64,000 nt of DNA from Plenodomus lindquistii (Eukaryota > Ascomycota > Dothideomycetes > Pleosporales > Leptosphaeriaceae). Under the pieces are notes generated by a model. It saw nothing but the letters and a program-made list of their open reading frames with translations, made no database searches and had not been told where the DNA came from. The position numbers and the translations under genes are program-made. Positions 35,834-47,156 of the stretch are shown here, one piece after another. The stretch spans positions 1,116,001-1,180,000 of the forward strand of contig JANUWI010000007.1 in assembly GCA_025504975.1 (NCBI GenBank). The letters run 5' to 3'. How positions within the stretch are numbered: position 1 is the stretch's first letter; each line of letters opens with the position of its first letter.

Positions 35834-36529
35834 TCATGGTTGTTGTTTTGTTGGTCCATGAGAATAATGCGTATGTTGGTGGAGACGTCGGATGATGTAG
35901 ATGAATTGAAGACCTGGTGTGGTTGTTTCCATATCTGTAGGATATTCAAAGTAGCAGTTTCTGGAGCCCAATACTGGACATACCTCCTCGAAAGCTTTGT
36001 TAGCTAATGCATCTGCCTCGGTGTTGAGTTCACGTGGAATATGCCAAAATTTTGTCGTTCGCCCACCGCTATCACTATACTCCATCCAATCCAGCTTTTC
36101 GTGCAGCTGCTTGGAAATTTCGAAATGTGCGATCTTCTTCCCCTTGTAGCCAAGATCACCTTCCTCGATCCATCCCTCGATCCTCTCGCTCATGCTTTCG
36201 ACAAGGTAGACTGAGTCTGTCGCGATGGTGATTTGTGTCAGACTGTAGTCATTGTCTGTGATTTCGCAGAATATGGATAGTGCTTGGTTCAGGGCCTCGA
36301 TCTCTGCGCGAGTGCTGGTCTATGGTACATCCGGGGGTAGTAGTCCGTAGGCGTTATATGGTGAATTGGGTCCAAAGTATACGCCGTAGGATGCGCGGGC
36401 AGAAGTCGTCCCATTGCCACGGCATCCACCATCGATGTAAACGACTAGACTGTTCCTATCTGGCAGCAAATCTGTTTTTCTCATAGGTCTCCAGTGCATT
36501 TTCAGGATGTGCTTGGAGGCATCGTACAT
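35834..36529 (-). pseudogene. RNase H-like protein interrupted by one in-frame stop
   Basis: RNase H fold hydrolase of RNA in RNA/DNA hybrids, by family. From the ATG at 36529 the frame carries VVYIDGGCRGNG (first catalytic Asp), then a TAG at 36322-36320, then TSTRAEIEALNQAL (catalytic Glu), ITIATDSVYLVE (Asp) and REREL-type motif PRELNTEADALAN (last Asp). All four acidic residues survive and the frame is unchanged on both sides of the stop, so a single CAG-to-TAG change is the simplest history. The region upstream of 36529 is also open in frame to about 36703 but without ATG, so the true N-terminus, perhaps with another exon, is unresolved. The C-terminus may be spliced at GTATGT near 35984. 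A sequencing error or stop readthrough cannot be excluded. Confidence 0.65.
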
Positions 36530-36865
36530 GACCAGTTTATCGACTGGGACTGAGAAGGTGCCTGACCTCGGAAGGATGGAAGCGACGACGGGCGAAGTCC
36601 TCGTAATAGAACATCTCGGCGAACGAAAACTGTGAGAGGTGGAAGTACAGCATACAGGCGGAGGCTCAAGTACTGTCCAGGTGTAGAGTTCTCTAAGCAC
36701 CACGAACGTGATCTAGCTACCCTAAGACTAGCTTGACGTTCTTCGCTTAGCATGGTGAATCTTGGCAGAGTCACTGAGAGCGAATTCTACTTTCTAATAC
36801 CGACGCACGCCCAACGATACCGCCCCCGCCGACCTCCCCCCCGACCTTTTTTCGACGAATCCAAC

Positions 36866-38120
36866 ATGGCGGACGCCCAGAAAGAAGTGCCCTTCAAGGC
36901 GGTACAGATCGACGCTCTTGTACGTCCAACACCGCGAAACTCGCACCCCACCACGCGCCCCGCCATTGTGCTCTCGGCATACAAACTTTCGGGGTACTCT
37001 ATACGTACAGGAGGCTGACTATGGCTATCAGGTCGCGATCAAGATTGCTACCGCCAGCGGCAAATCGTTTCCGTCCCTCGCGACCGGCAGCGTTGTCGGT
37101 ATGGAGAAGAACGGCGTCCTCGAGATCACCAACTGCTTCCCCTTCCCCGAAGTGTCTGCCGCACAGACTGATGGACAGAACGACTCTGCCGCCAGCCTCG
37201 CGGCGGCCGCACCCCGCGCCAAGCAGAACATCGCATACGGCAACGAGATGATCAAGTTCCTGCGCGAAGTCAACGTTGACGCGAACAACGTTGGATGGTA
37301 CACCAGCACCAGCATGGGCAACTTTGTCAACCTGAACACCATCGAGAACCAGTACTTCTACCAGACCCAGCCCAACGAGAGGACTGTCGCTGTCATCTAC
37401 GACGTCAGCAGGAGCTCACAAGGCAGCTTGAACCTGCGCGCATACAGACTTTCACCTTCTTTCGTGACGGCATACAAGGAGGGCAAGTTCACAACTGAGA
37501 GGTATGTATGATGCGCAGAAAGTACTTGCTGCATGTCTAACAATTGCAGCCTCCAAAAGAGTGGACTCCGCTACCACGACATCCTAGTCGAACTCCCGGT
37601 TACCATTCGCAACTCCCACCTTCTCACATCGCTCCTCCACCAGCTGCCATCCGTTGCGCCCAAGGAGGAGCTCAAGTTCCCACCAAACTTAGCTGCTCTG
37701 CAACAAGACCCGAACACCCCACAGCCTCCTCTCTTCCCCAACTACGACTCGCTAGACCTTTCGATTGACCCCTTCCTTGAGAAGACATGCGATCTGCTCC
37801 TCGAGAGCATCGAGAACCACCACACTGAGATCAACAACTACCAGTACTACCAACGTTCGCTCGCTCGTGAGCAAACCAAGATCACCGCCTGGCAACAGAA
37901 GCGCAAGGCTGAGAACGCCGCACGGACAGCCTCCAAGCAGACTCTTCTTCCCGAAGACGAGTGGCAGAGACTGTTCAAGCTGCCACAGGAGCCTAGCAGG
38001 TTGGAAACACTGCTCAACTCGAGGCAGGTTGAGCAATACTCGAGACAGGTGGACGGATTCACAGCTGGTGTTACCGCCAAGATGTTTGCTGTTAAGAGCA
38101 ATCTGCTTCCTGGAGAGTAG
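36866..38120 (+). CDS. Translation initiation factor eIF3 subunit h
   Basis: The eIF3h subunit is part of the eIF3 complex that assembles the 43S/48S initiation complex. Exons 36866-36919, 37032-37501 and 37550-38120 give 364 aa. The N-terminal MPN domain reads VQIDALVAIKIA, FPSLATGSVVGME and LEITNCFPFP. It lacks the metal-binding JAMM histidines, as expected for eIF3h. NVGWYTSTSMGNFVN and the helical C-terminal part (CDLLLESIENHHTEINNYQYYQR, in parts) also match. An earlier acceptor at 37010 would add seven residues (EADYGYQ) inside the first MPN strand. I prefer the one at 37031 because it restores the family pattern. Transcription is divergent from the RNase H-like gene, with a short shared promoter. 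Confidence 0.92.
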
Positions 38121-38619
38121 AGAGTGGACGAGCGTATATGTTTCATGATTATGCTTCTCTTCGTCACAGCATGGGCACGGCGTTGAGGATTCGCGGGTTG
38201 CTCTTGATCAAAAGCTGAGGATGTGGGGCCCTTGGAACAACTTTAGCGGAGGAATGAACAGAAGACGAGAGGACACCTGGTAGAGACATGTGTGATTTCG
38301 TCAGAATGACAAAGGTCTCGCTGAGCTATTAGGGCTCCAGTGTCTCTTGATCTAGCGGCTGGATTGTTATGATATTCCCCAAGTGGAGGCAAGAGCTATC
38401 GCCACATAGAGTGCTGAATCAGACAAAGAAGTAACCACCAGCATTTGCAATATCGTCTACGTGCTTCGAGCGTCAAGTTGGTACATGTATCCTGCATCAC
38501 ATTCCGACACTGATCCGCGAACCAGGTTCGAGCTGAAAGGCGATCCTCACCTACTTGTAGAACGGCTTGGGTCCTTCGGTCGGCTTAAAACAGCGATTGC
38601 GGAGGTGTCGCCAGCCATC
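38121..38619. other. Intergenic region eIF3h to Q/P-rich gene
   Basis: About 500 bp containing the eIF3h 3' untranslated region and the next promoter. The frame of the downstream gene is open back to 38461 with an earlier ATG, so an N-terminal extension of up to 53 residues is possible, although that stretch is not low-complexity like the rest. Confidence 0.45.
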
Positions 38620-38769
38620 ATGCAACGTTCGTCGCCCGTGTCGCTGCACCCAGGCGCACTTCACCTGCACCAATCCCCCGACGGCACTCTGTACCAGCAA
38701 CAGGCACAGGCACTGCCCGATCTTCAAAGTCTCCATGCGCACGATGCCTACCACGCGCAGCAGCAGCAA

Positions 38770-38806
<37 letters not shown>

Positions 38807-40130
38807 AGCCATATGCGCTGAGCGGACCCCCGCCGCCACCCGCGCATGCGCTGCCCGTACACCATCAGCAGTATGAGCAGCATGGCCTGCCGCCCTCTGC
38901 GCCGTTTCCTGCGTATCCAGCGGCAGGCTACGGGCAGCACGCGACGAGCCCACGATTCGTGAACGCGCCTCCGCCCCCACTACACGGCCCCGCGCAGCAC
39001 TACCACTCTCCACAGCCACCAACACCGCTGCCACCACAGCGCCCGATCCAGCAGCTGCCGCTACCACCCCCATTGCCTATACTGACGTTGCCACACTCTC
39101 TGCCACGACAGGTCGAACATGCCCAGCCTCAGACGCAGCCCCCGGAAGGAGACGAATCGCCCTTCACGAATCATGGCCAGTTCCAGGGCCTTAAGTTGAT
39201 CCCAGATCCGCCAGATCTGGACTTGTGGCGCGAGAGACTATTCAACGTGGATGACATGATCACTTTGACTGAAGAAGAGTCCGTCTTCGACTTTCGCACC
39301 AGACGACTATATTACTAACGCCAGCCGTAGATTCCAAACATACTTCCCTCACATCGACAATGTCTATTCGCACCGTTCGACCCAGCGACACAAGCGCAAA
39401 CGATTTGTGTCACACTACTGGGACTGTCGACTCAAGGGTCGGCCACCGGGGACAAAGAAATCGACGGATCCAGACAAGAAGAAGAGGAAACGCGTAGCGC
39501 GAGAACGCGATCTCTGTGATGTTAAGATCAAAATCACAGAGTTCTTCGACCAGCGAGAATACGAGGAACAACTAGGCCAAAGACCACCCGGCGCATCTGA
39601 GCTCGAATCAACAAGTCCGATGACCGCTAGTATGTCAGGAAGCATGGGTGCAATGCCAGGACAGACCCAGTCTTTCTATGGACAATCGCATCCTATGCTT
39701 CAACAGCAGCAAGTTGGAGGCTGGGATATACCCTCAAATCTGGGTCAATCGGGTATGAGCATGCCACACTATGCACCAGGTCCTCCTCCATTACCACCAG
39801 GGCCTCCGCCGAAGAAGTTCTACACGTTCCAGAGAGTCAATGGAAACGGCGGGAACGGAAAGGGGGATGGTGTTGCAGGACCTCACAAGCATTCGCTGGA
39901 AGAAAGTGATCGAGTGAAGAAGAATAGTGTGCTCAGGTGGCAGGCCAAAATGGAGAAAGATGATAAGAAGAAAATACAGGTAAGTCTGTTTGTCTTCCTA
40001 CTGTATGCAAAGTCTAGTGTGTTTGAAATCGTTGATCGAATTCCCTACGCTTTCCCAGGACTCATCACTTGAGGCGAGAACAATCGATGGTGCAACGAGT
40101 ATATGCATACGTCATCTTGATGCAGGCTAA
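38620..40130 (+). CDS. Conserved Q/P-rich protein of unknown function with a basic module
   Basis: I do not recognise a named family. Three exons (38620-39278, 39331-39979, 40059-40130) give 459 aa. Residues 47-62 are a Gln run, followed by Pro-rich and Gln/His-rich disorder to about residue 190. After FNVDDMITLTEEEFQTYFPHID comes a compact, strongly basic block (about residues 230-280) with RHKRKRFVSHYWDCRLKGR, then PPGTKK, DKKKRKRVARERDLCDVKIKITEFF. This block is folded-looking and I believe it recurs in filamentous fungi. RPPGTKK resembles an AT-hook, so a nuclear or DNA-associated role is possible but unproven. A second disordered region is rich in M, P and Q. The last 24-codon exon rests on a good acceptor (TTTCCCAG); without it the frame reads 30 codons into the intron. 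Confidence 0.7.
38756..38806 (+). repeat. CAG/CAA repeat encoding polyglutamine
   Basis: Mostly CAG with several CAA interruptions, encoding about fifteen Gln in the Q/P-rich protein. CAA breaks reduce slippage. Confidence 0.95.
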
Positions 40131-40216
40131 ACCAGTCGGTCGGACCATGTGCCGAGCGATTCCACCTTCTTATATCTTGATTGAATAGGGTGTTTGCAAC
40201 TACTTTTTCTACACTC

Positions 40217-41259
40217 ATGCTCTCCGTTCGAATCTTGCGATCAACTCCTCTTCGAATATCTCGCCGTCGCTCCGGCTTTCCTATCTCAATTTCGTGTTCC
40301 CTGTCACCTACACTACCCAACGCTTTGCTCTGCTCCCAGTTCACCACTTCTTCTGTATTATCCACAATGACCGACGCGAATCAGGGCGGTGACGCAACCA
40401 AGAAGACGTACCACAAAAAAGCCACTGGCAATGCTTTGACGACTGTGAAAAATCACTCAAAGGATGATGACCTTAAACTTTACGGCAGTTCATTCTGGTA
40501 TGTCAATCCCATCCTTCACACCCTGACCATTACATCTAAACAACGTTTTTGCATCTCTACATTTTACCAATCCCTAACCCCATACGCAGCCCCTTCGTCC
40601 AACGCGTCTGGATCTCTCTGGAATACAAAGGCATCCCCTATCAATACATAGAAGTCGACCCCTATAAAAAACCCCAATCCCTCCTCGACGTCAACCCCCG
40701 CGGCCTCGTCCCCGCCCTCCGCCACGGTCCCACATGGTCAACCCACGAATCCACAGTCATCATGGAGTACCTCGAGGACCTGGCCACAGGCCCGGCTCTC
40801 CTGCCCCTCGATCCTCAATCCCGTGCCACAAGCCGTCTCTGGACCGACCACATCAACCGCCACATCATCCCGCTCTTCTACAAACTCCTACAAGCCCAAG
40901 CCCAATCCGACCAAATCACGCACGCTACCGAGCTGCGCACCCAAATCGGTAAACTCGTTGATGCTGCAGACCCCCAAGGACCCTTTTTCCTCGGCCCTCA
41001 GATCAGTTTCGTTGACGTGCAGATTGCGCCGTGGGTGTTGCGCTTACGGCGCGTGTTGGGCCCGTATCGTGGGTGGCCAGAGGCAGAAGAGGGAAGTCGC
41101 TGGAGGAAATGGGTGGATGCTATTGAGAATGAGAGGAGCGTGAGGATGACGACGAGCACGGATGAGTTGTATCTTGATAGTTATGAGCGGTATGCGGAGA
41201 ATCGGCCGGGTACGAGTGCGTTGGCTGATGCGGTGAATAGTGGGAGGGGGCTGCCGTAG
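40217..41259 (+). CDS. Glutathione S-transferase, omega-type, with possible mitochondrial presequence
   Basis: Two exons (40217-40497, 40590-41259) give 316 aa from the first in-frame ATG, or 266 aa from a second ATG at 40367. The thioredoxin-fold domain has LYGSSFCPFVQRVWISLEYK; the catalytic Cys (residue 94, or 44 from the short start) is in a CPF motif, as in omega or Cys-type GSTs. The exon junction splits that Cys codon. NPRGLVPAL holds the cis-Pro, and HESTVIMEYLED binds glutathione. The all-helical C-terminal domain follows. The 50 residues before the second ATG are rich in Arg, Ser and Leu, with no acidic residues until the second start. This is typical of a mitochondrial targeting sequence. 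The usual reaction is thiol transfer or deglutathionylation; the substrate is unknown. Confidence 0.88.
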
Positions 41260-42267
41260 ATTAATAAGGTTGCTGCTACTGATGTTGTTGATTATTCGTT
41301 GTTGCTGTTACTATTACTTCCATGACTGTGCGGATAGTTTGCGGTACTGAAGAATACGATGCGGTATTTCTTCAAGACTGGTTGTGGCTTGGGGGTGTTT
41401 CACGTACCTCTCTAACGTATGTATCAAGTCCTAAACGCCAGGAGCATTAACCTTTGCAGTCGACACATACACTATAAAGCCTATCCTAAGTCTTTAGAGA
41501 CTGTGTATGTTTACCAGGAGCAGTAGAGGCGTTGCTATGTTAATACACAAGCTTAGTGCTACGCTACAATGTAAGATGCACGGATAGAACAAATACGAGC
41601 TCCGTATTACGCTTTGTCTCCCTTGAGCTAGCTGTGTGATATGGCCAGCCAGTAGCTTTCGTTATATTTGTGTATATTTTGCTATTTGCAGGCATTGTGG
41701 ATGTGGGAGGGGATCTTGCTACACTACATGTGGGTTGTAAATGTCCAAAATCCAAGTGTGCACTCTCCCACTACCATGCTTGATACATGTCAGAGCACTA
41801 ACCAAGTAGAAGTTTGTAAGATTGTACGTAGATTTTTACGATTCTAACACGATCTCATATGGTTGAATAACATAACCTCGGGTTCGCAGCGCGCCAAAAT
41901 AATCGGTCCAGCCGCTCTCGGGTAGCCATATTACGGTACAGAGCCGAGGGCTTCTACCGGTAACACAACCGAGCAAATTCATTCGTGATGACCAATGCCC
42001 ATAAAACGACGGATATGGTTGCGCGAATAAAAGTTACTGCACCTAGTACATGGTCACTTCAGCAATCCGTGGAGAAAATTCTCCTGGCGTGCTGGCAACA
42101 GTACCTCTATGTTAGCATGTGAAGAGAGTATAAGTGTGCTGGGAAGCGCCTCGTGGACTAGAGAGGTTACCTAATTCTCCTTTAAGATTCTCATACTCAG
42201 CTATGCCGTATCCCAGAATCTCGAATAAATACAGCGATTGAATATCTAACCTCGATTTGCACCAACC
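41260..42267. other. Intergenic region GST to NAD(P)-binding gene
   Basis: About 1 kb of AT-richer DNA with no domain-bearing frame. It contains the GST 3' end and the promoter of the next gene. Confidence 0.5.
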
Positions 42268-43130
42268 ATGTCTAGGCAACACATTCTTGTCCTCGGCGCA
42301 ACAGGTACATAAACCTCAGTCCCACCACAATAGCAGCATACAATCATAATCATGATGAATCACTGACACATACGACACCAAAGGCCCATCCGGCATCCTC
42401 TTCTGCGAAGCCGCCCTCCGTCATGGCCACCCTCTTACTCTCTACGTGCGCAACCCAAGCAAACTCCCATCCAGCATCGGCCGAAGCCCCAACGTCACAG
42501 TGATCAAGGGCGAACTCACATCCGAAAAACGGTTAACGAGCGCCATCTCAGGCGGTGCTACAGTATTAGTTTCGTTCCTGGGGCCAGGGCCAGGACACAA
42601 AGGTACAGTGAGTTGACCTGCATCCCTCCCAGCCCTTCCCACCCATCAATCTGACCCATTTAAAAAAAAACCCCACGGTCAAACAAATCAACAGCCAGCG
42701 AGATAACTAATTGCCAAAACTAAACGACCAGCCCCTAGCCAACGCCTACCAACTCATCTTCCCCCTCCTAAGAATACACAACTGCACCCGCGCTCTCGTC
42801 CTCAGCACTCCCGCCTGGCAGAAAGACCCTGTCGACGCTTCACCATTCAAATGGAAGGCCCTGGGTGCAATGGCGTCTCTTGTGTATGGAAACGCAAACC
42901 AGGAGATTAATGCCTGTGGCGACTACATTGCCTCTGTCCCTACGGCCGATATCCAATGGACTTTGTTCCGTGTCTCCGTCTTGACCGACGCAGAGGCAAA
43001 GGACACCAAAGCAGGCCCGCTGAATGGTGCGGCGGGGCTGACGGTGAGTAGGAGGAGTATGGCGGAGTGGGTGCTGAGGGAGATGGGGGAGGCGAAGTGG
43101 GTGGGGCGGGCAGCTTGTCTTTGGGATTAG
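42268..43130 (+). CDS. NAD(P)-binding Rossmann protein (NmrA/atypical SDR type)
   Basis: Three exons (42268-42304, 42384-42607, 42732-43130) give 219 aa, right for a small atypical short-chain dehydrogenase. The N-terminus HILVLGATGPSG is the GxxGxxG dinucleotide-binding loop, split by intron 1 inside the second Gly codon. VRNPSKLP, with Arg after the second strand, fits NADPH preference. VIKGELTSEKRLTSAI and VLVSFLGPGPG complete the fold. The second half has ALVLSTPAW and a short C-terminal part (WTLFRVSVLTD). No Tyr-x3-Lys catalytic pair is evident, so it may be a redox sensor or reductase of the NAD(P)H-binding family. The third acceptor (GACCAG) lacks a perfect branch point. Convergent with the MFS gene, 213 bp apart. 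Confidence 0.75.
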
Positions 43131-43343
43131 AGATGGAGTGGTGTCGAGGTAAGGGGGGGATTGGAAGAGAAGAATTCCAATAGTATAATGTCTAAGTAGT
43201 GGTGGTACAAAGAAAGCGCAACTTTTGTCCCAGCGCCATGTCAATCGGGTATCATAGATCTCGCTATACAATCAACTTTTGTCCGTCTTCAGCATCAAAT
43301 CAACGTCTACCTGCTTTGCATACAACACAAGATAACTCATAGC

Positions 43344-45114
43344 TTAGAGCTGTATCGGCCATCGTTCACGGATGGTCTTGCCGTATTTGAAAAGTAGCGC
43401 TGGCACGGGGATGAATGCTATGCCCAAGAAGCCCAACATGCTGTTCCCCCAGCCCAGCCCCAGACTCTCATACATTTTGGGGCCAGCAAGGGGCAGCAAA
43501 CCGCCGCACAAACAACGCAATGCAGTCATGCCTGCGATAGCGCTGGCGGCGTACTGAGGGAAGGAATCAATCATGTATGTCTGGAGTGGCGCGAAGATGC
43601 CCATGATCCCGAAGCCAAACGGGACAAGGGAAATGATGGGTACGATCCAGTGGACTTTGTTGTATGATGTCCATCCATAACTGTAAAACCATTTGTCAGT
43701 ATATTTATTCTTTGGAATAGAGGTGAATCTGGAAGCATGGTTGGTAACTTACATGAAGAAAGCAACGGGAATCATCATGCCAAAGAAGACACACATTGGT
43801 AACCGCATCTCCGGTTCATACACGCCGTTGTTCTTCTTCGCCAGCCGGATAATTGTCGCATCAGACGTCTTCGCTACGAATGTAATGCCCATGAAGTTGC
43901 CAAACCCAATGCCGAGATACGCTAGGCCTGTGATCTGAGGAGACCATGCATAAGTCTGGATGAATACCGGCGTGATAGTCGTGAAGAGCAGGAATAGAAG
44001 ACCGAAGAGGAACGACACGTACAGCGAGCAAAACAAGACGATGGGTGAACGAGTGAGCATCTTCAGCGGGCGAACGATGCCGTGCTTGAGGATGGTGATG
44101 GGGCTCTGCAGCGCAGCATCCTTGTCGTATGTCATGATGTTTTGAAGCTCAGGTCGGCCGAGTTCCTTGCGGAGGCGAAGCGTCTTGCGCTTGAGGATAA
44201 TGGGGTGGCACGTCTCCTTGTTGAAAATGATCAGGCCTCCGGTCACAAGGCAACCCACGATGAGCACAACCCACATATCCCACCTCCACCCAGCCTGCTG
44301 CGCGATGAACCCACCACAGATAGGTCCAAGGATTGGTCCAAAGAGAATCCCCGTAGAGTAAAGCGCAACAGCCTTTCCCCGCTCCTGCGGAACAAACATG
44401 TCTGCAATCACGCCCGTGCCAATGGTAAGACAGGCGCTGCCACCAAATCCAGTCAGAAAGCGCATAGCGATTAATCCGCCCAGGTTTGGAGTCAGCGCAC
44501 ATCCCAGTGTAAAGCAGCAGAACATTACGTTCGCGCAATTCAGCACAATGTAACGCCCGTAGATCTCGGACAGTGGACTCAGAAAAAGCGGACCAGTTGC
44601 AAAGCCAAGAACATACACACTGACCGAAAATGACCCCAGCAACTGCGATGTGTTGTTGAATGTTTCGTTGACGAATGGGATAGCCGGTGAGAAGATGGAC
44701 GACGCCAGTGCGCTGAGAAAGGTAATGGCAGCGACGAAACCTAGGAGAATCCATTTGCGCGAGCTGGGGTAGTTTCGTGGGTTCACTGGGTCGTCTTGCG
44801 AGTCCCAGCCTACGAGGTCGTTGTCGAGATCGCTCAGTGGATACTTTTCAGGTGCGAGTTGGTCCTTCTTCGTACTCTTTCTTGAGAGGTGCTTTTCGAG
44901 ATCCGCGCCGCGTCCATCTTGTGCTTCTTGGGGCTCCTATGGGATCGTTAGTCATTGGAGAATGAGGCATAGTGCTTTTTGACAGTTTGCGTACTGTGCT
45001 CCCGATAACCTCTTCATCTTCTTTGGGTGGCCTGCCCTCTCCCTTCTCCAGGTCGGGAACGCGCGTGTCGGAGCTGGCTCTCGAATGCGACTGCCTGTCT
45101 GCCGTTGGTTCCAT
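43344..45114 (-). CDS. MFS transporter, DHA1 (drug/polyamine:H+ antiporter) type
   Basis: Plasma-membrane proton antiporter by family. Three exons (45114-44995, 44936-43753, 43680-43344) give 546 aa. A charged cytosolic N-terminus of about 95 residues, ending WDSQDDPVNPRNYPSSRKW, precedes twelve predicted helices, as in fungal FLU1/TPO-like proteins. Motif A appears as GPLFLSPLSEIYGRYIV and the antiporter motif C as GILFGPILGPICGG. The central cytosolic loop is basic (ILKRKTLRLRKELGRPEL). The last exon carries helices 10-12 and ends RERWPIQL. The substrate (drug, polyamine or metabolite) cannot be told. No secondary-metabolite genes lie nearby. Confidence 0.9.
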
Positions 45115-47156
45115 GCTCAAGATATAAGATTACTGTCTGCGCAATGACAGTGAAAAGCAATGAAAGAGTTGTTGGCTGCGTAACTAAGAGTCTCGCCTTT
45201 GTTGTCGGATCCGAAATGCTCTCCAAATCGTCGTTGCAGTCTCCACAGAACTTGAAGTCAGTCAACAGTCAGACCTTTTGTGTTTGTATGAACCTGAGCC
45301 AGGAGCAACAGCATCTGATCTTAGAAGACAGCGGAACTTGGTGATAAAAGGGTTTAATCGCATTCTTCGAGGGCAGAGGGTTGGCCACTATGCCCATTAA
45401 CCCCGACATTGCTAGCCGCTTTTGGCGTGGATGCTCGGTCAACGGCCTTTGCGAAAGCGCGAGGTGAGCAAAGTCCGGGCAAGGCAGCGCACGACCAGAT
45501 CCATTTCATCTTGCAGACGTGACAGGGTTCTGACTCTTGTTTCCAATCTGTAATGTTGGCGTGTAAACTGCATGTTGCGTTTTGCTTTGGCACGAATCCT
45601 GGTCAGTCTTGTTTGAAGAACGATGTTTCATACTTTGAAGATGTAAGATGCATTTTGCAAGAGGAGTTGAGCACAGTACCTTTCATTCCTTAAAACTCTC
45701 ACGAGAGCCCATAAGATTGCTATTCACTCGGGTTGAGTTGGCCCCCGACACGCGAGTAGCATCATTGACCACCAAACGCCCTTCTCGTTCCCCGAACCAA
45801 CCGACTGTCCGGGCATTGGGCCCTCACTCTTGACGACTACTCGTGCGGCTAGAAGGTATGCCGGGCCCCACCAACATCGAAACGAGAATCCGAAGTCCCA
45901 GCGTTTCTACTTGTCTTGACAAAGACCAAGTCCATCCCAATCGAACGCGATGTGAGAGTTGATAATGAAGGAGGAAACAGTGAAGAGACAGATTGAAAAG
46001 GATCGTGGCTGAGAACAACTTCAGTCCACATCCTACCGCAATGCTTCGTTGGGACGGCAGGCTTCAAGGAACACCTCACCTACTCGCACGGTACAGCGCT
46101 GGCCAGCCTTCACACACAGCGCAAGACAAAACACCAAAAAGAATCTCAACATTGACAATCAGTAAAGATATTCAAGAGAGGAGGGAAGCTGCATGTCTAA
46201 AAACAAACGCGACGAAGTTCTCCCTACCATGTCATCGGCCCTCCACTCGGCCAATTGGCCAACTTACCCAGATCCTCGGACACACAAACACACACTGTGT
46301 AAAAGCGTACATTTCTACCAAGTCACCAATGCCAGGAGCGCTAGTCACCAAAACCAACAAAATAATACTTGAACAATACGCAATATCTTCAATTTGCATC
46401 TGTATACCCTAATAAACATACTCTAGTCTTCAACCCTACCTTTGTCATCTCCCTGCTACTACTCTATACAGGCTCAAGGACAACAACTCCTTAGGTGAGA
46501 CGAGGGCTTGATAGGTAACAGAGCTGCTTCCGTAATGCGGCCGCGAGTTCAGGGGAGTAGTAAATCTAGTTTGTTATTATCAAGGAAGCTAATTATTGTT
46601 CGTTCGTTCTTTTCTCATGTCAGATGGTTGGTCTCGCAAGAATGTACAAGTCTTGTAATGCATTATGGTTTCTAACGAAAATTCGCGTGGTTTTGCTACT
46701 GGCTTAATCGAGTCCACGCCTTACGGCACGAGCTGGAAGAAACGTTATTTTCATACAATGGCAAGAAGAAAATGAGTAGATTCATGATTACAAGGGTAAG
46801 TCTTTACAGTAGTCACCCATAGAGTCTACGTTCTCATCTTTAACCCCCCTTTATGGAGCCTTAACATACTGTAATGGCTGTACTAGACTGTGTTCTAAGG
46901 ATGATGCAACTCCATGAGTATATTCTGCGAAGCACGCTGGTAGTACTCTACCATGGACACTGCAGAAGTAAACACGAAAAAAAAACATGCGCCAAAACAC
47001 CGCATGCGTGTCAAAAAGTCCAAAACTTGCCTCCCGGGCGAATTTGCAAAGACGCTGGATGAGAAACCCGTTCCCCATGATGTTTATTATTCCCCATATC
47101 TCATTAGCCTCAAATTTGTTCGTTGTCGACTTATCGCCATTTTCAATCACGTATGC
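45115..47156. other. 2-kb intergenic region
   Basis: Upstream of the MFS gene and downstream of the bHLH gene. A 79-codon Cys-containing minus-strand frame at 45354-45593 lacks a signal peptide and any family signature, so I do not call it. The rest is AT-richer and without long frames. Confidence 0.45.

Noticed and set aside
45354..45593. Small Cys-rich protein
   Set aside because: No signal peptide, no conserved Cys spacing, short frame in a long intergenic region.
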